Assembly (NCBI GenBank): GCA_010093705.1
Contig: MU006108.1
Location: 186,099-250,098, forward strand
DNA: 64,000 bases
Direction: 5' to 3'
Source of the DNA: Patellaria atrata CBS 101060
Lineage: Eukaryota > Ascomycota > Dothideomycetes > Patellariales > Patellariaceae
A model generated the notes under the pieces. It saw only the letters and a list, made by a program, of their open reading frames with translations. It had not been told where the DNA came from and did not search any database. Positions within the stretch are counted from its first letter, which is position 1. Each line of letters opens with the position of its first letter. Position numbers and translations under genes: made by a program. This document shows, piece by piece, positions 11,603 to 23,090 of the stretch.

Positions 11603-14600
11603 TCATTCCGCCGCACTCGTTGTTCTCTTCTTATTCCTCCTTCCACCTTGTTCTATCGCTGTCTTGCCCAAGAATGCCTGGCATTGACCGTTGGGTAAAG
11701 GATTATCGCGTATGTACTCCTCGCGAATCCGCGCTGCCTCACGGTCCCAAGTTGCTACTCGGTCATTGAAATCAACGATACTTTTCGTCATTGCTTCCTT
11801 TGCCAGCTGCGTCTGATCATAGAATGGTCGTTTCTCCTCCGTGCTTGCTTTCCTCCACCAAGCCCCTATGGTGGACCTGACTTCGTATATCGATGCCTTA
11901 GCTTGAGGGTTGTTCTTTGCCTTCCTCTGAGCCTCATCACAATCGGATTTACATCTCGACCAGTTGGCGTTGGTATATAATAAAAATGGATTAACTCCTG
12001 ACCTTCCTGGTTTGATAGGCCTCTCGCCTAATTCTTTTAGAATTGCCCCAATAATTGAGGCTTCATAGTGCTCGTCCGTCGCCTGCTTTACGACTCTCAT
12101 TGCTTGCATACCCGGTTCATCTATTGGATGCTTTCCGTCTTGACTGAGTGAGTGAAGTTGCTCACTTTTCACTTTTGGTGGGACCAGTGGATTTGGGACT
12201 TTGATGGGGCCGATCATGGACTCGATGACCCCGGCGGCCGCCCTTAACCCAGAGAGATAAGCACCGTGGACGGTTGCAGGATGTGTTCCACACGTCGCCT
12301 CACCCGCAAAATGGAGATGTCCTACGGGTTGGGCCATGGCGTCATAGTCTCCCGATTGCGCCCTTGGGCCCATGTACGAGTAACTTCCACGTGCAAAACG
12401 ATCCTTCCTCCAGCGTGTAACAATAGCTTCAGACGGCCATGGAACTTTCTTCGACGGAAACATACGACTCAACCTATCAGTAACATCTCTGATTAAAGTC
12501 TTGTCGTCCGTAACCTCAGTGTCGAAAGCGGCATTCCCAGCCATGAGAGCGACTAGTGTCGGTTGCCCACTTGTTTTGATACAGTTCCAGAACAGGTAGA
12601 ATCGACCCCGATGGGAACTATAATCGGATTGGGAAAGACTCTGTTGACTTGTAGCGTCGTTTAATAAACCGAACATGTCACGGTGCTCTTCCCAGAAAGC
12701 TGTATCATATACTAGGATGACCTAAGGAACAATCACATTAGCTTAATCTAGAAAATGTGTGCTGAATGCATACTTTGTTTAACAGACCAAACCCGAGACG
12801 CTCTATAGCGCCTTGTTTCCATTCAGGAAGTGGCGGCTCGAAACGTAGACCGTCCGACTTAAGTACACCAAGAGACGCGGTTACGACGATCTCATCGGCT
12901 TCGAAAATATCACCGTCCTCACACTCAACTGAGGTAGTAACCTCATTTCGAGAGTTTGCGCAATACCGAATAACTTTCACGTTCTTATTGAAGCGGACAT
13001 CCAATGATGTTGGTAGCCGCCAAAGTCCTCGTGGGACTTGCTGGTATCCGCCAACCATTTCCGAGTGAAAGCCTTCGAACTCGTTCCCAATATCCTGATC
13101 CCAACCTCCTAGACTGAGTTGGTTCACGTTTATAGCATTCGCATACTCGAGATTAGCATGATGCCAATTTAAGAGACGCATGTCTTGTGGACTGAGATCT
13201 ATTATACCCTGATACTGTCGTATAGCTTCATCCATGGTGTTTCCGAGAGTTGGGAACTCTTGCTTTCGAGTGTAGTTATCGAGATCGATTGAGTGATTGT
13301 CTTCGATACTCTGGCGTAAAGGCCACCCAAGGTTTTCAGCAATCTTAGCTGCAGGCAATTTGGCATTAGAGCCTGTTGATAGTGTGTACGCTCTGCCTGC
13401 TAGCTTCTCCACTCCTAGAGACGCCTGATTTCCGGCATTATTCTTGTTCAAAGGTCTTTTCTCTTCATGCACCAATATAGTGGCGCCATCATGTTCTAGT
13501 GAGGACAGCATATCGCCGCTCTCTGTCGTTGGATCCTTTCCCCATTGCATCATAGTCTTATTTCCTTCCACAGTATAACTAGGCTGGGTCTTCTGCCGAT
13601 ATGTACTGGCTCGCTCGAGGATATCGTTATACAACTTTTCCACAAGGATGTCCCTATCTTTGTCAACAATACTCCCATCATGATCGTAGAGAATCGTGTT
13701 ATCGCGGAGTGCATGGTAATGGAGCCCAAGTTGACCTCGAACAATAACGTTTAGCGGGTTGCCGTGATCGAACCCAGTTATGATCTGAGCACCCATCTCT
13801 GCTGTACTCCGTAAACCAGATGGTAGCGATACTCGACTGTTCTGAGTTAGGGGATGGGAATATACCCGCCCACCTATGCGATTCCTACCTTCCAGCACAA
13901 TAATCTTAGGCCGTCGTTCGCCTTTTCGCAACCAGCTTGATTCTAGCTGGGAAATTAGAGATTCGAGTTGGCGAGCACATCCTAAACCGGACATACCGGC
14001 CCCAATAATAACAATACATGGCTGTTTAGCTTTCCTGCTTTTTGGTCGTGGCATCTGACCAAATGTTGCCGGATTTTCCACACAGCCAAAGTTGATATAT
14101 CCATTCCGCAAGAGCCACTGGTGTGCGAGGTCCGCTAACTTGAAGAATCTACTCTCTCTTGCGCAACCGGCCGCTTCCTCGCGAGTAACGCAAACTAGTG
14201 GATTCTTCGTCCATAATCTAAGGACAGCGTTTCTGATATTCAGATATACAGTCACCTGTGGAAGCGTGATATGGTCCCGTAATAATTTGTATTCTCCCGA
14301 GTGCAGGGCAAAGGGGTTTAATCTGGAGGAGTACGCCGCTAGAGTACACTGGCGTGCGAATTCCACAGCCGAGAGTGATGATGGTATTGATGATCGTGGG
14401 CGAATTTCAGGAATGATTCTTTTGCCAGACTGAGCCGCTGAACCTCCATCCTGAGTATCTGATGTATTTGGAGCCGATGAAATCTGGGTTTCGAAATTAG
14501 AGGTTTGAAACGGAACGTTACTCTTCTTGATAGTATGACCTGCAATCCCAAGTTGACTGTCAAGAATCTCCTGCAAGTCATCAGTGCCATTTCTGAGCGG

Positions 14601-15077
14601 CATCGGTTTGACAATTCCAGACTGATTGAGATTTTGTAGTTCATCAGTGATAGATTCTAACGCAATCGAATCTGTGATTAGATCGATATTGTCGTGGTCA
14701 TCCTGATTTTCGGAATGGGACCGAGAGCGTTCCTTCCCATTTGAGATATTATTCCAAAGAAATCCATTAGTATCCTCAACGTCAGTACCTTCGACATCAG
14801 TCCTATCGATTTCATCAGTTCCATATTTTGTGCTCATGCGGCTGCCTCCTTGTTCAGAATTATCGTTCGGTTCACCAAGATGTACCGATGAAGGTCCTGA
14901 CCCTTCATTGTAATGGTCATATGGTCCAAAACCTGCGAAAGGATTGACCGAGGCATCTGATGCCTTGATTTCGAAATCTGTTGCATCCCCTAATAGATCA
15001 TCTTGTCCAAATATATAGGAATGTGTATCGAGGTTCCCGTTTTGCGTAGGATCGGTATCGACAAGTAAGGCATACAT
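11603..15077 (-). CDS. LSD1-type histone demethylase with SWIRM, amine oxidase and HMG-like box
   Basis: FAD-dependent amine oxidase of the LSD1/KDM1 family, which removes methyl groups from histone H3 lysines in the nucleus. Two exons, 12774-15077 and 11603-12721, encode 1140 aa. After an acidic, disordered 230 residues comes a SWIRM domain (about 235-335), then the FAD Rossmann motif GAGMSGLG (about 349) and a two-part amine oxidase domain. The active-site Lys lies in FGLLNK, exactly at the exon junction, and matches the LNKV motif of human LSD1. The C-terminal FAD motif is HLHFAGEATCGTHP. An HMG-box-like segment (about 1010-1090, NPFLLYTNANW then AWWRKAS) follows, as in S. pombe Lsd1/2 and filamentous fungal LSD1. 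I start at ATG 15077; the frame is open upstream to about 15110 but has no ATG. The protein is longer than animal LSD1 (about 850 aa), as usual in fungi. Confidence 0.93.
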
Positions 15078-15081
15078 TGGA

Positions 15082-15123
15082 TCAGTTCGAAATGTGAGCA
15101 CTTCCTAGATCTTGCACATTCAT
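15082..15123 (-). promoter_or_regulatory. Upstream ORF before the LSD1-like start
   Basis: An ATG at 15123 opens a 13-codon frame (MNVQDLGSAHISN) that ends with TGA at 15084-15082, four bases before the main ATG at 15077. If the mRNA leader includes it, it would be a translated uORF positioned to limit main-ORF initiation or force reinitiation. The leader start is unknown. Confidence 0.5.
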
Positions 15124-16213
15124 CTTGTATGTCTTATTTTTGATCTTCAAGAGGGGAGTATATGGTTGTGGTAAGTGTCAGGAAGGGTGAAATCCTAGGG
15201 CATTTCGAGTCTTCTCGGCAGCTGTGGCTATCGTTCCATATTCTCACCTTACCCAAATCATACCTACCATCCCCACTTCTTGACGCCCACGAGGACCACG
15301 ACATGCTCTTTGTTAACTGCGTCCAGTTGACCCTATCGTCCTACGATGGAGTATCTGGTCATTTCACAATGAATGAAGCTTCAAAGAAAAGTTTAGTCTC
15401 TCTGATCGCAAAAGTACCCCGCCCTGGCGCGAGGGTCTCCCTTTGCCGCCATGCCACCTCAACAATCCTGCCGTCTCCCATGCTCCTCTTCTCCAATCCA
15501 CCAAAATTTGTGTAAAAACAGTAGAAGTTCACTTCTAGGATAAATATGTATCTATCCCAGAGTTTGGAAACATCAAACAAGGTTTTCCGCTCTTGTCCCT
15601 CTGTTTGAGTAGCGTATCTATCCATCTGTGGCTTCTTCTACCTATGCCTTCTATTTCCCTAGCTCTTCTTCCATATCATTGATATTTCCTGGTCTATTTA
15701 TCATCCTATTATAATCAATGACTATGTTAATCTTTCTATATAGGACATTTGTTGACGGTCGATAACCTGCTCCTCTCGCCAGTTCAATTAACTATTTTCG
15801 ACTGTGAACTGGAACATGCGTACAATTGGGCGTCATCTTTCAACCGAATGGCCGACAAATAGTAAATCCCATCTTATAATCAAAGGGACTACATAGGAAT
15901 TTTGGCGGCTTTTTTATCGAAGATCGAATCCATTGTTGATCGTCAAGTAAGAGACCAGAGCGTGAGGTAAACGCTGTACAATACAATCGCCGCTCCTGGA
16001 AAGTCTTTTCCAGAGGGATTGTACACTTTCGTACGAAGAACCTACCCAACTCATCATGACTTGCTATTCGTCTCCGTCATAAATCAGCTACACTTTATCC
16101 AGTCATGCTGACACTATTGATACAGTGTATTCACACAAAAAGAAAAAGCCACCCGACGCCATAGCTATGCAAATAATCCACGAGACATTTGCTCGTCCCG
16201 GAATATATTCCAC
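15124..16213. other. Intergenic, 1.1 kb
   Basis: This is the promoter side of the LSD1-like gene and the 3' flank of AC40. No gene, RNA or strong repeat is recognised. Confidence 0.6.
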
Positions 16214-17531
16214 CTACTGACGAATCATCTCTTCCAACCCTTTTTTCATCTTCATACATTTCACTTTCAACACCCTTACACTCTCCAAGAAAAGCTCATC
16301 GCTTTCCCACTGACCAGTGCTCTCCACGCTAAATATGAAGTGGTCTCGTATCCTACCTAGTTTCACCTTGCTCTTAAACTCGTCGTGTCTAAGGCACTCT
16401 CGACTCACAGTGTCCTTCATCGGATCGAGTACTACGGCTTTCGGTTCTCCTTCATATCCTTCATAACCACTTCCTTCCCTTGAAGCTTCTTCCGCGGTAA
16501 CTGGCTCTAAGTTTATAACACCTTTTGGGAAACATTTCGAAAATTTTCGAGCACTTGCACCGACAATAGGCTTGATAATATCAATATGTGGAAGAAGACG
16601 ATATGTTGCGGTCGCAACTGGTGAAAATTTTGCATGATCAGCTCCAATACCTTTTATGCAATGCATTGAAAGAGAGATTTTCTGGCCAGGTCGAAGTTTT
16701 GCAATAAGGATATCAGGGTTGACGGCCTGGATGATTCCATCCGGAGCTGGAAAACGTTGACTTTGTTGACCTGTGGGTCTGAAGGTTATTTGCGAGGCGT
16801 AGACTATATACAGATTCATATCAGTCGAGTTGAAACTTTTTTCGAAAGAACCTGTAAGAACTAACCGCTCGAATTGTTGTAGAGGATCTTGGGATCATTC
16901 TCTCCTCTCCGTGCTTTTTCTTTCGCTCCATCTTTCCATGTGCATTCGACATCTAGACCAAGAACAACGGTATTGTAATCAGTGGGGACCCCACCGTCCG
17001 AATCTTCAGTAGGCCTTTTGAACCATCTCATCCATTTGAGTCCCTCTCTGTCTCCCTTCAGTGGGATTAGGCCCAGGCGAGCTGCCAACACTTCATCCTG
17101 TATGATTGAAGTGTTATTAACAACATAGACATACTCGATCGCAACAGTTGATATTTCAGAGATTAAAATACGCCGAAACGCGTTCGCAATGGGAGCATCA
17201 ATGCCAATTAAAGAGAATGTGCTATCGAAAGGATCGTTCTTATGAAATTGCACGTGGAAATTCTGTAATAGCGTTAGACTCTTGGATCAACAAAATCCCA
17301 CTAAAAGCCAACCTTCTTGAAGTTTTCTATATCCCAATGATGAGACTCTCCGGCATTCTGATTTGGAAACTCCGAAGAAGCGATATTGGTGACGGTTTCT
17401 GCGTTTATCCCAATTATCTGCACGATCAGGTTAACCAGTTTGCGAATGTACAGTACAGGTACGAGACGCACTTTGCGATCTTGCAGTTTCTGTGCACTAT
17501 GTTCTCTCAGTATCCATTCATCTCTAGCCAT
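16214..17531 (-). CDS. RPC40: RNA polymerase I and III subunit AC40
   Basis: AC40 is the alpha-like subunit shared by RNA polymerases I and III and pairs with AC19 in the assembly platform. Exons are 17472-17531, 17313-17417, 16866-17262 and 16214-16803, giving 383 aa, close to yeast Rpc40 (335 aa) plus a longer N-terminus. Diagnostic stretches are [94 protein letters not shown] and [16 protein letters not shown], each matching the family in order. The first intron (17418-17471, 54 bp) is in frame and could be read through; I remove it because the spliced product restores the conserved [11 protein letters not shown] start. It is divergent from the complex I 49 kDa gene with 239 bp between starts. 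Confidence 0.95.
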
Positions 17532-17770
17532 TCTCTAATATAAGTTATGACACCAGAACGGTTGCAGACACAATTCGGTGATGTATAATTTTGATCCTGT
17601 CGAAAATCTCATTCGTAAAATAAATTCTGCCACCGCCTAGAACTAGGGTTAAGAGTTGCTCAGTGCCAAGCCGGACTAGCTTCCTCATAATCAACGACTT
17701 CATGATTTCATCTCAGTTTCTGTTATCATCAAACTGATCTCCTCTCCACTCCTTTGGGCCTCTGCGCACA
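17532..17770. promoter_or_regulatory. Bidirectional promoter region, AC40 / NUO49
   Basis: Only 239 bp separate the start codons of the divergent AC40 (-) and complex I 49 kDa (+) genes, so the two must share regulatory DNA. I could not assign specific sites. Confidence 0.6.
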
Positions 17771-19335
17771 ATGCCGGCATCAATTGCACGAGTAGCCAGC
17801 CGGGCGACTGCTGGAAGACTCTTCTGGCGAACACCAACCTGTAGAGCGCCATGTCCTCGTTCCATCCCACGCTACCTGTCAACATCTATTCCTCGATATT
17901 ACGCAGAACCCTCGGATACACCATATGGAACCGATGATACAGGGCGCCCATTAGGTGGAACTCGTCTGATCGAAACGGATGCACAATTCGCTGCAACCTT
18001 TGATCCAGAGGAGTCGCCGCATTTAAACCAACCCGACGAAGGTAGCAACACAGAGAAGAGAAAGATTAGGCATTACACGGTCAACTTCGGGCCTCAACAT
18101 CCTGCAGCTCACGGTGTGCTCCGTCTAATTTTAGAGCTCAATGGCGAGGAGATTGTTCGAGCAGATCCCCACGTTGGCCTGTTGCACCGAGGCACAGAAA
18201 AGCTTATTGAATACCGAACCTACCTTCAAGCTTTACCCTATTTCGATCGTTTCGACTACGTTTCTATGATGACAAATGAACAATGCTTTTCCCTTGGAGT
18301 GGAGAAGCTCTTGAACATTGATATTCCTATCAGAGCCAAGTATATCAGGACACTTTTTGGTGAAATCACCCGCATTCTCAACCACTTGATGTCCGTACTT
18401 TCCCATGCTATGGATGTAGGAGCATTGACACCCTTCCTATGGGGTTTCGAAGAGCGAGAGAAGCTCATGGTAAGAGCTCGCTCAAATATCAACTATCGAT
18501 AATTACTCACACGCTGCGTAGGAATTCTATGAGCGCGTATCAGGAGCCCGTCTTCACGCTGCATATGTTCGCCCTGGTGGTGTTAGCCAAGATATTCCAC
18601 TTGGGCTGTTGGATGATATCTACCAGTGGGCGACCCAATTTGGCGACCGAATCGACGAGACCGAGGAACTTCTAACGGATAACCGAATATGGAAAGGCAG
18701 AACTGAAGGTATCGGTGTTGTTTCTGCCGCTGATGCATTGAATTATGGTTTCACGGGAGTGATGCTGCGGGGTTCTGGTGTTCCATGGGATATCCGTAAA
18801 TCTCAGCCTTACGACGCTTATGGTGAGGTTGAATTTGATGTTCCAGTTGGAATCAACGGTGATTGCTACGACCGTTATCTCTGCCGTATGGAAGAGTTCA
18901 GACAATCACTCCGTATCATTCACCAGTGCTTGAATCAAATGCCGGCTGGCCCAGTCAAGGTCGAGGATTACAAGATTGCACCACCACCTAGGGCAGCGAT
19001 GAAAGAGAATATGGAAGCCCTCATTCACCACTTCCTCCTGTTCAGCAAAGGTTATGCAGTACCACCAGGAGAGACCTACAGTGCTATAGAAGCCCCCAAG
19101 GGAGAAATGGGTGTCTTCTTGGTTAGTGACGGGAGTGAAAGACCATATAGGTGTCATGTCCGTGCTCCTGGCTTTGCACATTTGGGATGTATGGATCAAA
19201 TCTCCAGAGGGCATTTGCTGGCCGATGCTGTCGCAATTATAGGAACGGTGAGTACTTATCAAATTTTAACTGAGATGGAAACATCATGCTAATTGAGCCC
19301 AGATGGATTTAGTGTTTGGAGAAGTTGACAGATAG
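17771..19335 (+). CDS. nuo-49: NADH:ubiquinone oxidoreductase 49 kDa subunit
   Basis: Core peripheral-arm subunit of mitochondrial complex I (NDUFS2/NuoD), which helps form the quinone site. Exons 17771-18469, 18522-19247 and 19303-19335 encode 485 aa, close to the Neurospora protein. The first 40 or so residues are Arg/Ser/Ala-rich without acidic residues, a mitochondrial presequence. Family motifs include [66 protein letters not shown] and the C-terminal [12 protein letters not shown]. The last exon holds only 10 codons and the stop. It is convergent with the cytosine deaminase gene, whose stop is 200 bp away. Confidence 0.97.
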
Positions 19336-19536
19336 GAACGCAACGATGCTACTCAAAATCTTTTTTTTTTGGTAGAGGCCAGTATGGGTATAAAGGGGAT
19401 TGCATCGGCGTCTTGAAGTTGGGGCCTTCTGCCGTTTACATTGTAAATATGTAAAAATACATTCCAGTTTATGAAACCAGGGTAAGTCATGATACCTCTT
19501 CGTCAGTAAGAGAGACTTTAGCTTGAATCTGGACAG

Positions 19537-20169
19537 TTACTCGCCGATGTCCTCATACCTACGCAACAGCAACAGTTGAGCTATGGCAATAGTTTGGGTG
19601 TACAAGGGTTTGTATGCTAACTTACCAATCTTTGGGTTGCTTCTCGATAAAAGCCGTCATCAATACCTTGGATTCGGTGTTATTGAGATTCACAACTTCT
19701 ATACCTTTCTGCTTGAGGTAGTTTTCGCCTCCGACAAAAGTGCTGTTCTCCCCTATGACCACCTAGGAATCATGAATCAATGGTAATCCAAGCCTTGATG
19801 TCTTGGAGGAACGACTGACTCGGGATATTTTGTACATGACACAAGCTCCGGTGCACATATCGCAGGGCGAGAGTGTTGTGTACATTGTAGCACCTTTGTA
19901 TGCAATAGCAGGTAGCCTTCCTGCATTCTCCAAGGCTGATATCTCTGCCTACTTGACAGTTAGGATGAAGCACTATATCTCCCCTTGCTTGCACACAAGC
20001 TCACATGCAAAGTGGCACTGGATTTCTGAATCCTCATGTTATGACCTCGACCGAGTATTTTGCCCTTTGCATCTACCAGAGCAGCCCCGATAGGAACACC
20101 GCCTTCTTCAGCACCCTTTCTTGCCTCTTCGAGTGGTACGATAAAGCCCGGGTCTGTTTCCATAGTCAT
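19537..20169 (-). CDS. FCY1: Cytosine deaminase
   Basis: Zinc enzyme of the pyrimidine salvage pathway that converts cytosine to uracil. Four exons (20005-20169, 19820-19948, 19626-19762, 19537-19558) join in frame to 150 aa; yeast Fcy1 is 158. The zinc site is complete: His55-Ala-Glu57 at the start of exon 2 (Glu57 the proton shuttle) and Pro-Cys84-Asp-Met-Cys87. Other matches to Fcy1 are EEGGVPIGAAL, LGRGHNMRIQKSSATLH, TTLSPCDMCTGA, VVIGENSTFVGGENYL and the C-terminal KDWYEDIGE. Introns are 56, 57 and 67 bp, one with a GTCAGT donor. The HAE motif is created by splicing. The start is the first ATG of the open frame; a second lies two codons on. Confidence 0.94.
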
Positions 20170-21110
20170 GGGAGGTGGTTTTGATGACAACGTTTTCAGT
20201 GTTTAATATAGTCTGTATGAGCTTAATACTGACTTATTGCTCTCTATCTAAAGCAATCTATTTATCTATCTATCTATTATTACTGCTACGCAGTCCCTTG
20301 GAATCTGACACTAGATATGCACCTGCATCGTCTATTAACTTGGAGGATTTTGATGATTGGACCACTGCAAGGGAATCGAGCAACCAACAAGCCCAAGCTA
20401 TTCGATACGCGTGGGACATGAACATGATTCTATCCGACTTACATTTTTGCATAAGAACACCTCATGAATGCCTCAAACACTTGAATGAGGGTGCCTCTGA
20501 CTTATTGCAGAGATGACGAGTCCATCCGCGTAATTTGATTCGGTCATGATCAAAGTGGGTGTTGTTAAAGCTGAATTTGAGGTTTTGGAATCTTCAAGTT
20601 TCTTCCTGATTCCATTCGGAAGCTTGAGCGCGGGCTAAGTATAAGCGACCGCCGCCTTGTTAAACATCTTCAATCCACTTTAAAGCCTTGAACTGTCTGT
20701 CTCTGTCCCACCTGCACTGGCAAACAATTTTCTTTCACTCCTGTCTTGGTCAGAGCCCTTTACCAGAACGCGACTTTTCCCAAGGGCAAGCTCAAAAAGA
20801 ATTAGAAGCCGCCGAAAGAGATTCACTCGGAACTGTAAGTAGGCCTGAAATCTACCCCCGGCACCGCCGTACACTGGCTCAGCCTTTCCCCAACCACGGA
20901 TACCTCCCACCGCCTGTGGCTCCCTTGAACGCTTTCTCTCCTTCAAAAACTGGGCTAAACACCTACCGCAAACAATTTTCTGACTCCTTCTTCCTCAGTG
21001 TCATTTTAACCGCACGTCCGGCTTAAGATTTCGCATCAGATCGCAAACAGCCCCCACTTTCCTCTGTTCTCTCATCTACATCATCTTCCAGTCGAGGAAA
21101 GGCTGCCACG
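20170..21110. other. Intergenic between divergent genes
   Basis: This region lies upstream of both the cytosine deaminase (-) and YDJ1 (+) genes. It contains a TCTA-type tetranucleotide run at about 20257-20277 and GAA/TTC modules at 20588-20621. No gene is seen. Confidence 0.6.
20588..20621. promoter_or_regulatory. Candidate heat-shock element cluster upstream of YDJ1
   Basis: GAATCTTC at 20588-20595 is a perfect GAAnnTTC pair, followed by further TTC modules and TTCGGAA at 20615-20621. Hsf1 binds alternating GAA/TTC modules. The cluster is about 500 bp upstream of a chaperone gene, which fits but does not prove function. Confidence 0.35.
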
Positions 21111-22543
21111 ATGGTGAAGGAAACGAAGTTCTACGAGGTCCTTGGGGTGAGTTGCACTACAAAGGTGTACAGTTTACTAGGAATTCTATTACTAACTGTA
21201 CCAGGTTCCCCCAGATGCGTCAGAGTCCCAACTAAAGAGCGCCTACAAGAAGGGCGCTCTTAAATGGCATCCAGGTTAGTATACGGCAAATACCACTCTT
21301 CACGAAGCAAAGCATAGCTCATACCTGTGATTTAGACAAGAATGCCCACAACCCCGATGCCGCTGAAAAGTTCAAAGATTTATCACACGCCTATGAGATC
21401 TTATCAGACCCTCAAAAACGTCAAATATATGATGATTATGGTGAGCAAGGTCTAGAACAAGGAGGAGCAGGTGGTGGAATGGCCGCAGAAGACTTATTTG
21501 CACAATTCTTCGGTGGTGGAGGTGCTTTCGGTGGCATGTTCGGAGGCGGAATGAGGGATACGGGCCCAAAGAAGGCTCGTACAATCTCACACGTCCACAA
21601 GGTTTCGCTCGAAGATATTTACCGGGGCAAAGTTTCGAAACTTGCGTTACAGAAATCCGTAATCTGCCCCAAGTGCGAAGGACGAGGTGGTAAGGAAGGC
21701 GCTGTCAAGAAATGTGCCGGGTGCGAAGGTCGTGGTATGAAGACCATGATGAGACAAATGGGTCCGATGATCCAACGATTCCAGACTGTCTGCCCGGACT
21801 GCCAGGGTGAGGGTGAGACTATCCGAGATCGTGATAGGTGCAAACAGTGTAACGGCAAGAAGACGATCATCGAGCGAAAGGTTCTTCACGTTCACGTCGA
21901 CAGGGGTGTAAGGAGTGGCACCAAGATCGAATTCAGAGGTGAAGGTGATCAACTTCCGGGCGTCGAACCAGGCGATGTCGTGTTCGAAATTGAACAAAAG
22001 CCACATGCCCGCTTCCAACGGAAAGAAGACGATTTGTTCTACGAGGCTGAGATCGATCTTCTGACCGCATTAGCTGGTGGCCGTATCCATATCGAGCATC
22101 TTGACGATAGATGGTTGAGCGTCGACATTCTCCCTGGAGAAGTTATTTCGAATGGTGAGTCTCATTCAATTCTCTATGATAACTTCAAAGACTGTCACTA
22201 ACAAAGCTTAGGCGATGTCAAGGTTATCCGAGGCCAGGGTATGCCTTCATACCGTCATCACGACTTCGGCAACCTCTACATCCAGTTCACCGTCAAATTC
22301 CCCGAGAGATTAGGCGGACCAGAGGGTGAACCCATGACAGATGAACAAGTCAAAGCCCTTGAATCCGTACTCCCACCACGCATGCAGCACGCCGAACCGC
22401 CCGTTGACTCTATGGTCGAGGACTACGTTTTAGAAAACGTCGACCCGACAAGAGAGGGCCAGGCAAGAGCCGCTGGCATGATGGACGACGATGATGACGA
22501 GATGCACCACGGTGGCGAGCGCGTCCAGTGCGCATCTCAATAA
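21111..22543 (+). CDS. YDJ1: Ydj1/Mas5-type DnaJ (Hsp40) co-chaperone
   Basis: Class I J-protein that stimulates cytosolic Hsp70 and helps deliver precursors to organelles. Exons 21111-21146, 21205-21274, 21336-22154 and 22212-22543 encode 418 aa. The J domain (1-70) has its HPD at residues 34-36, created across an intron (CCAG|AC). A Gly/Phe-rich linker follows, then four CxxCxGxG-type repeats (CPKCEGRG, CAGCEGRG, CPDCQGEG, CKQCNGKK) as the zinc-binding domain, and the client-binding domains. The protein ends in CASQ, the same farnesylation box as yeast Ydj1, which predicts membrane association. Three of the four exons lie in the first 1.1 kb. It is convergent with the GNAT-like gene. Confidence 0.96.
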
Positions 22544-23090
22544 AGACCTTCGGACACATAAGAGTTACGAGTCGAGACGATGTGCATGTAGTGAAGAGGT
22601 ACGAAAAAAAACGAGTTAAGATAGGGCTCATAGGTGGGGGCTTTGGGGCATCGGTTTTAGGTTTTCATGCGGGCGCTCCTGGTCTTTCTTCCTCCATAGA
22701 CACTTTCTTCTTTTCTTCTGCGTCTGGTATGTTTTCTTTCATATCGGCCATTCTTAAACTATTAGAGGTTTTACTTTTCTTCCCTTTTGTTATCCATCTG
22801 CTTTTCTTTTTTCCCTCTTTGCGGTTTTTCCGTCATGTCTTTCTGCTCCATGGGGTCCCCGATAATTCACAATCCCGGCGTTTTCCCTATATGAGATACT
22901 GAAAATTTAAGATATATGAATTTCAATGGATAGTTCAAAACTTCGTTCGGGTCATGATTCCCCAGTGATTCGATTATATACATTACGAGTACCTTGATGT
23001 ACAGTGCACATCCGCGTTCCCTATATATCCCCCCTCCCACTCATACCAAATCTCCTACCTTACACTTCCTCACCAATCGACCCTCCTACC
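22544..23090. other. Intergenic between convergent genes
   Basis: Holds the T-rich 3' flank of YDJ1 and, from about 23020, a C-rich stretch leading into the 3' end of the GNAT-like gene. No additional gene is seen. Confidence 0.6.

Noticed and set aside
15078-15110. Extending the LSD1-like CDS upstream to a GTG codon at 15101
   Set aside because: Eukaryotic initiation at GTG is unlikely, and a proper ATG lies at 15077 with the natural acidic N-terminus.
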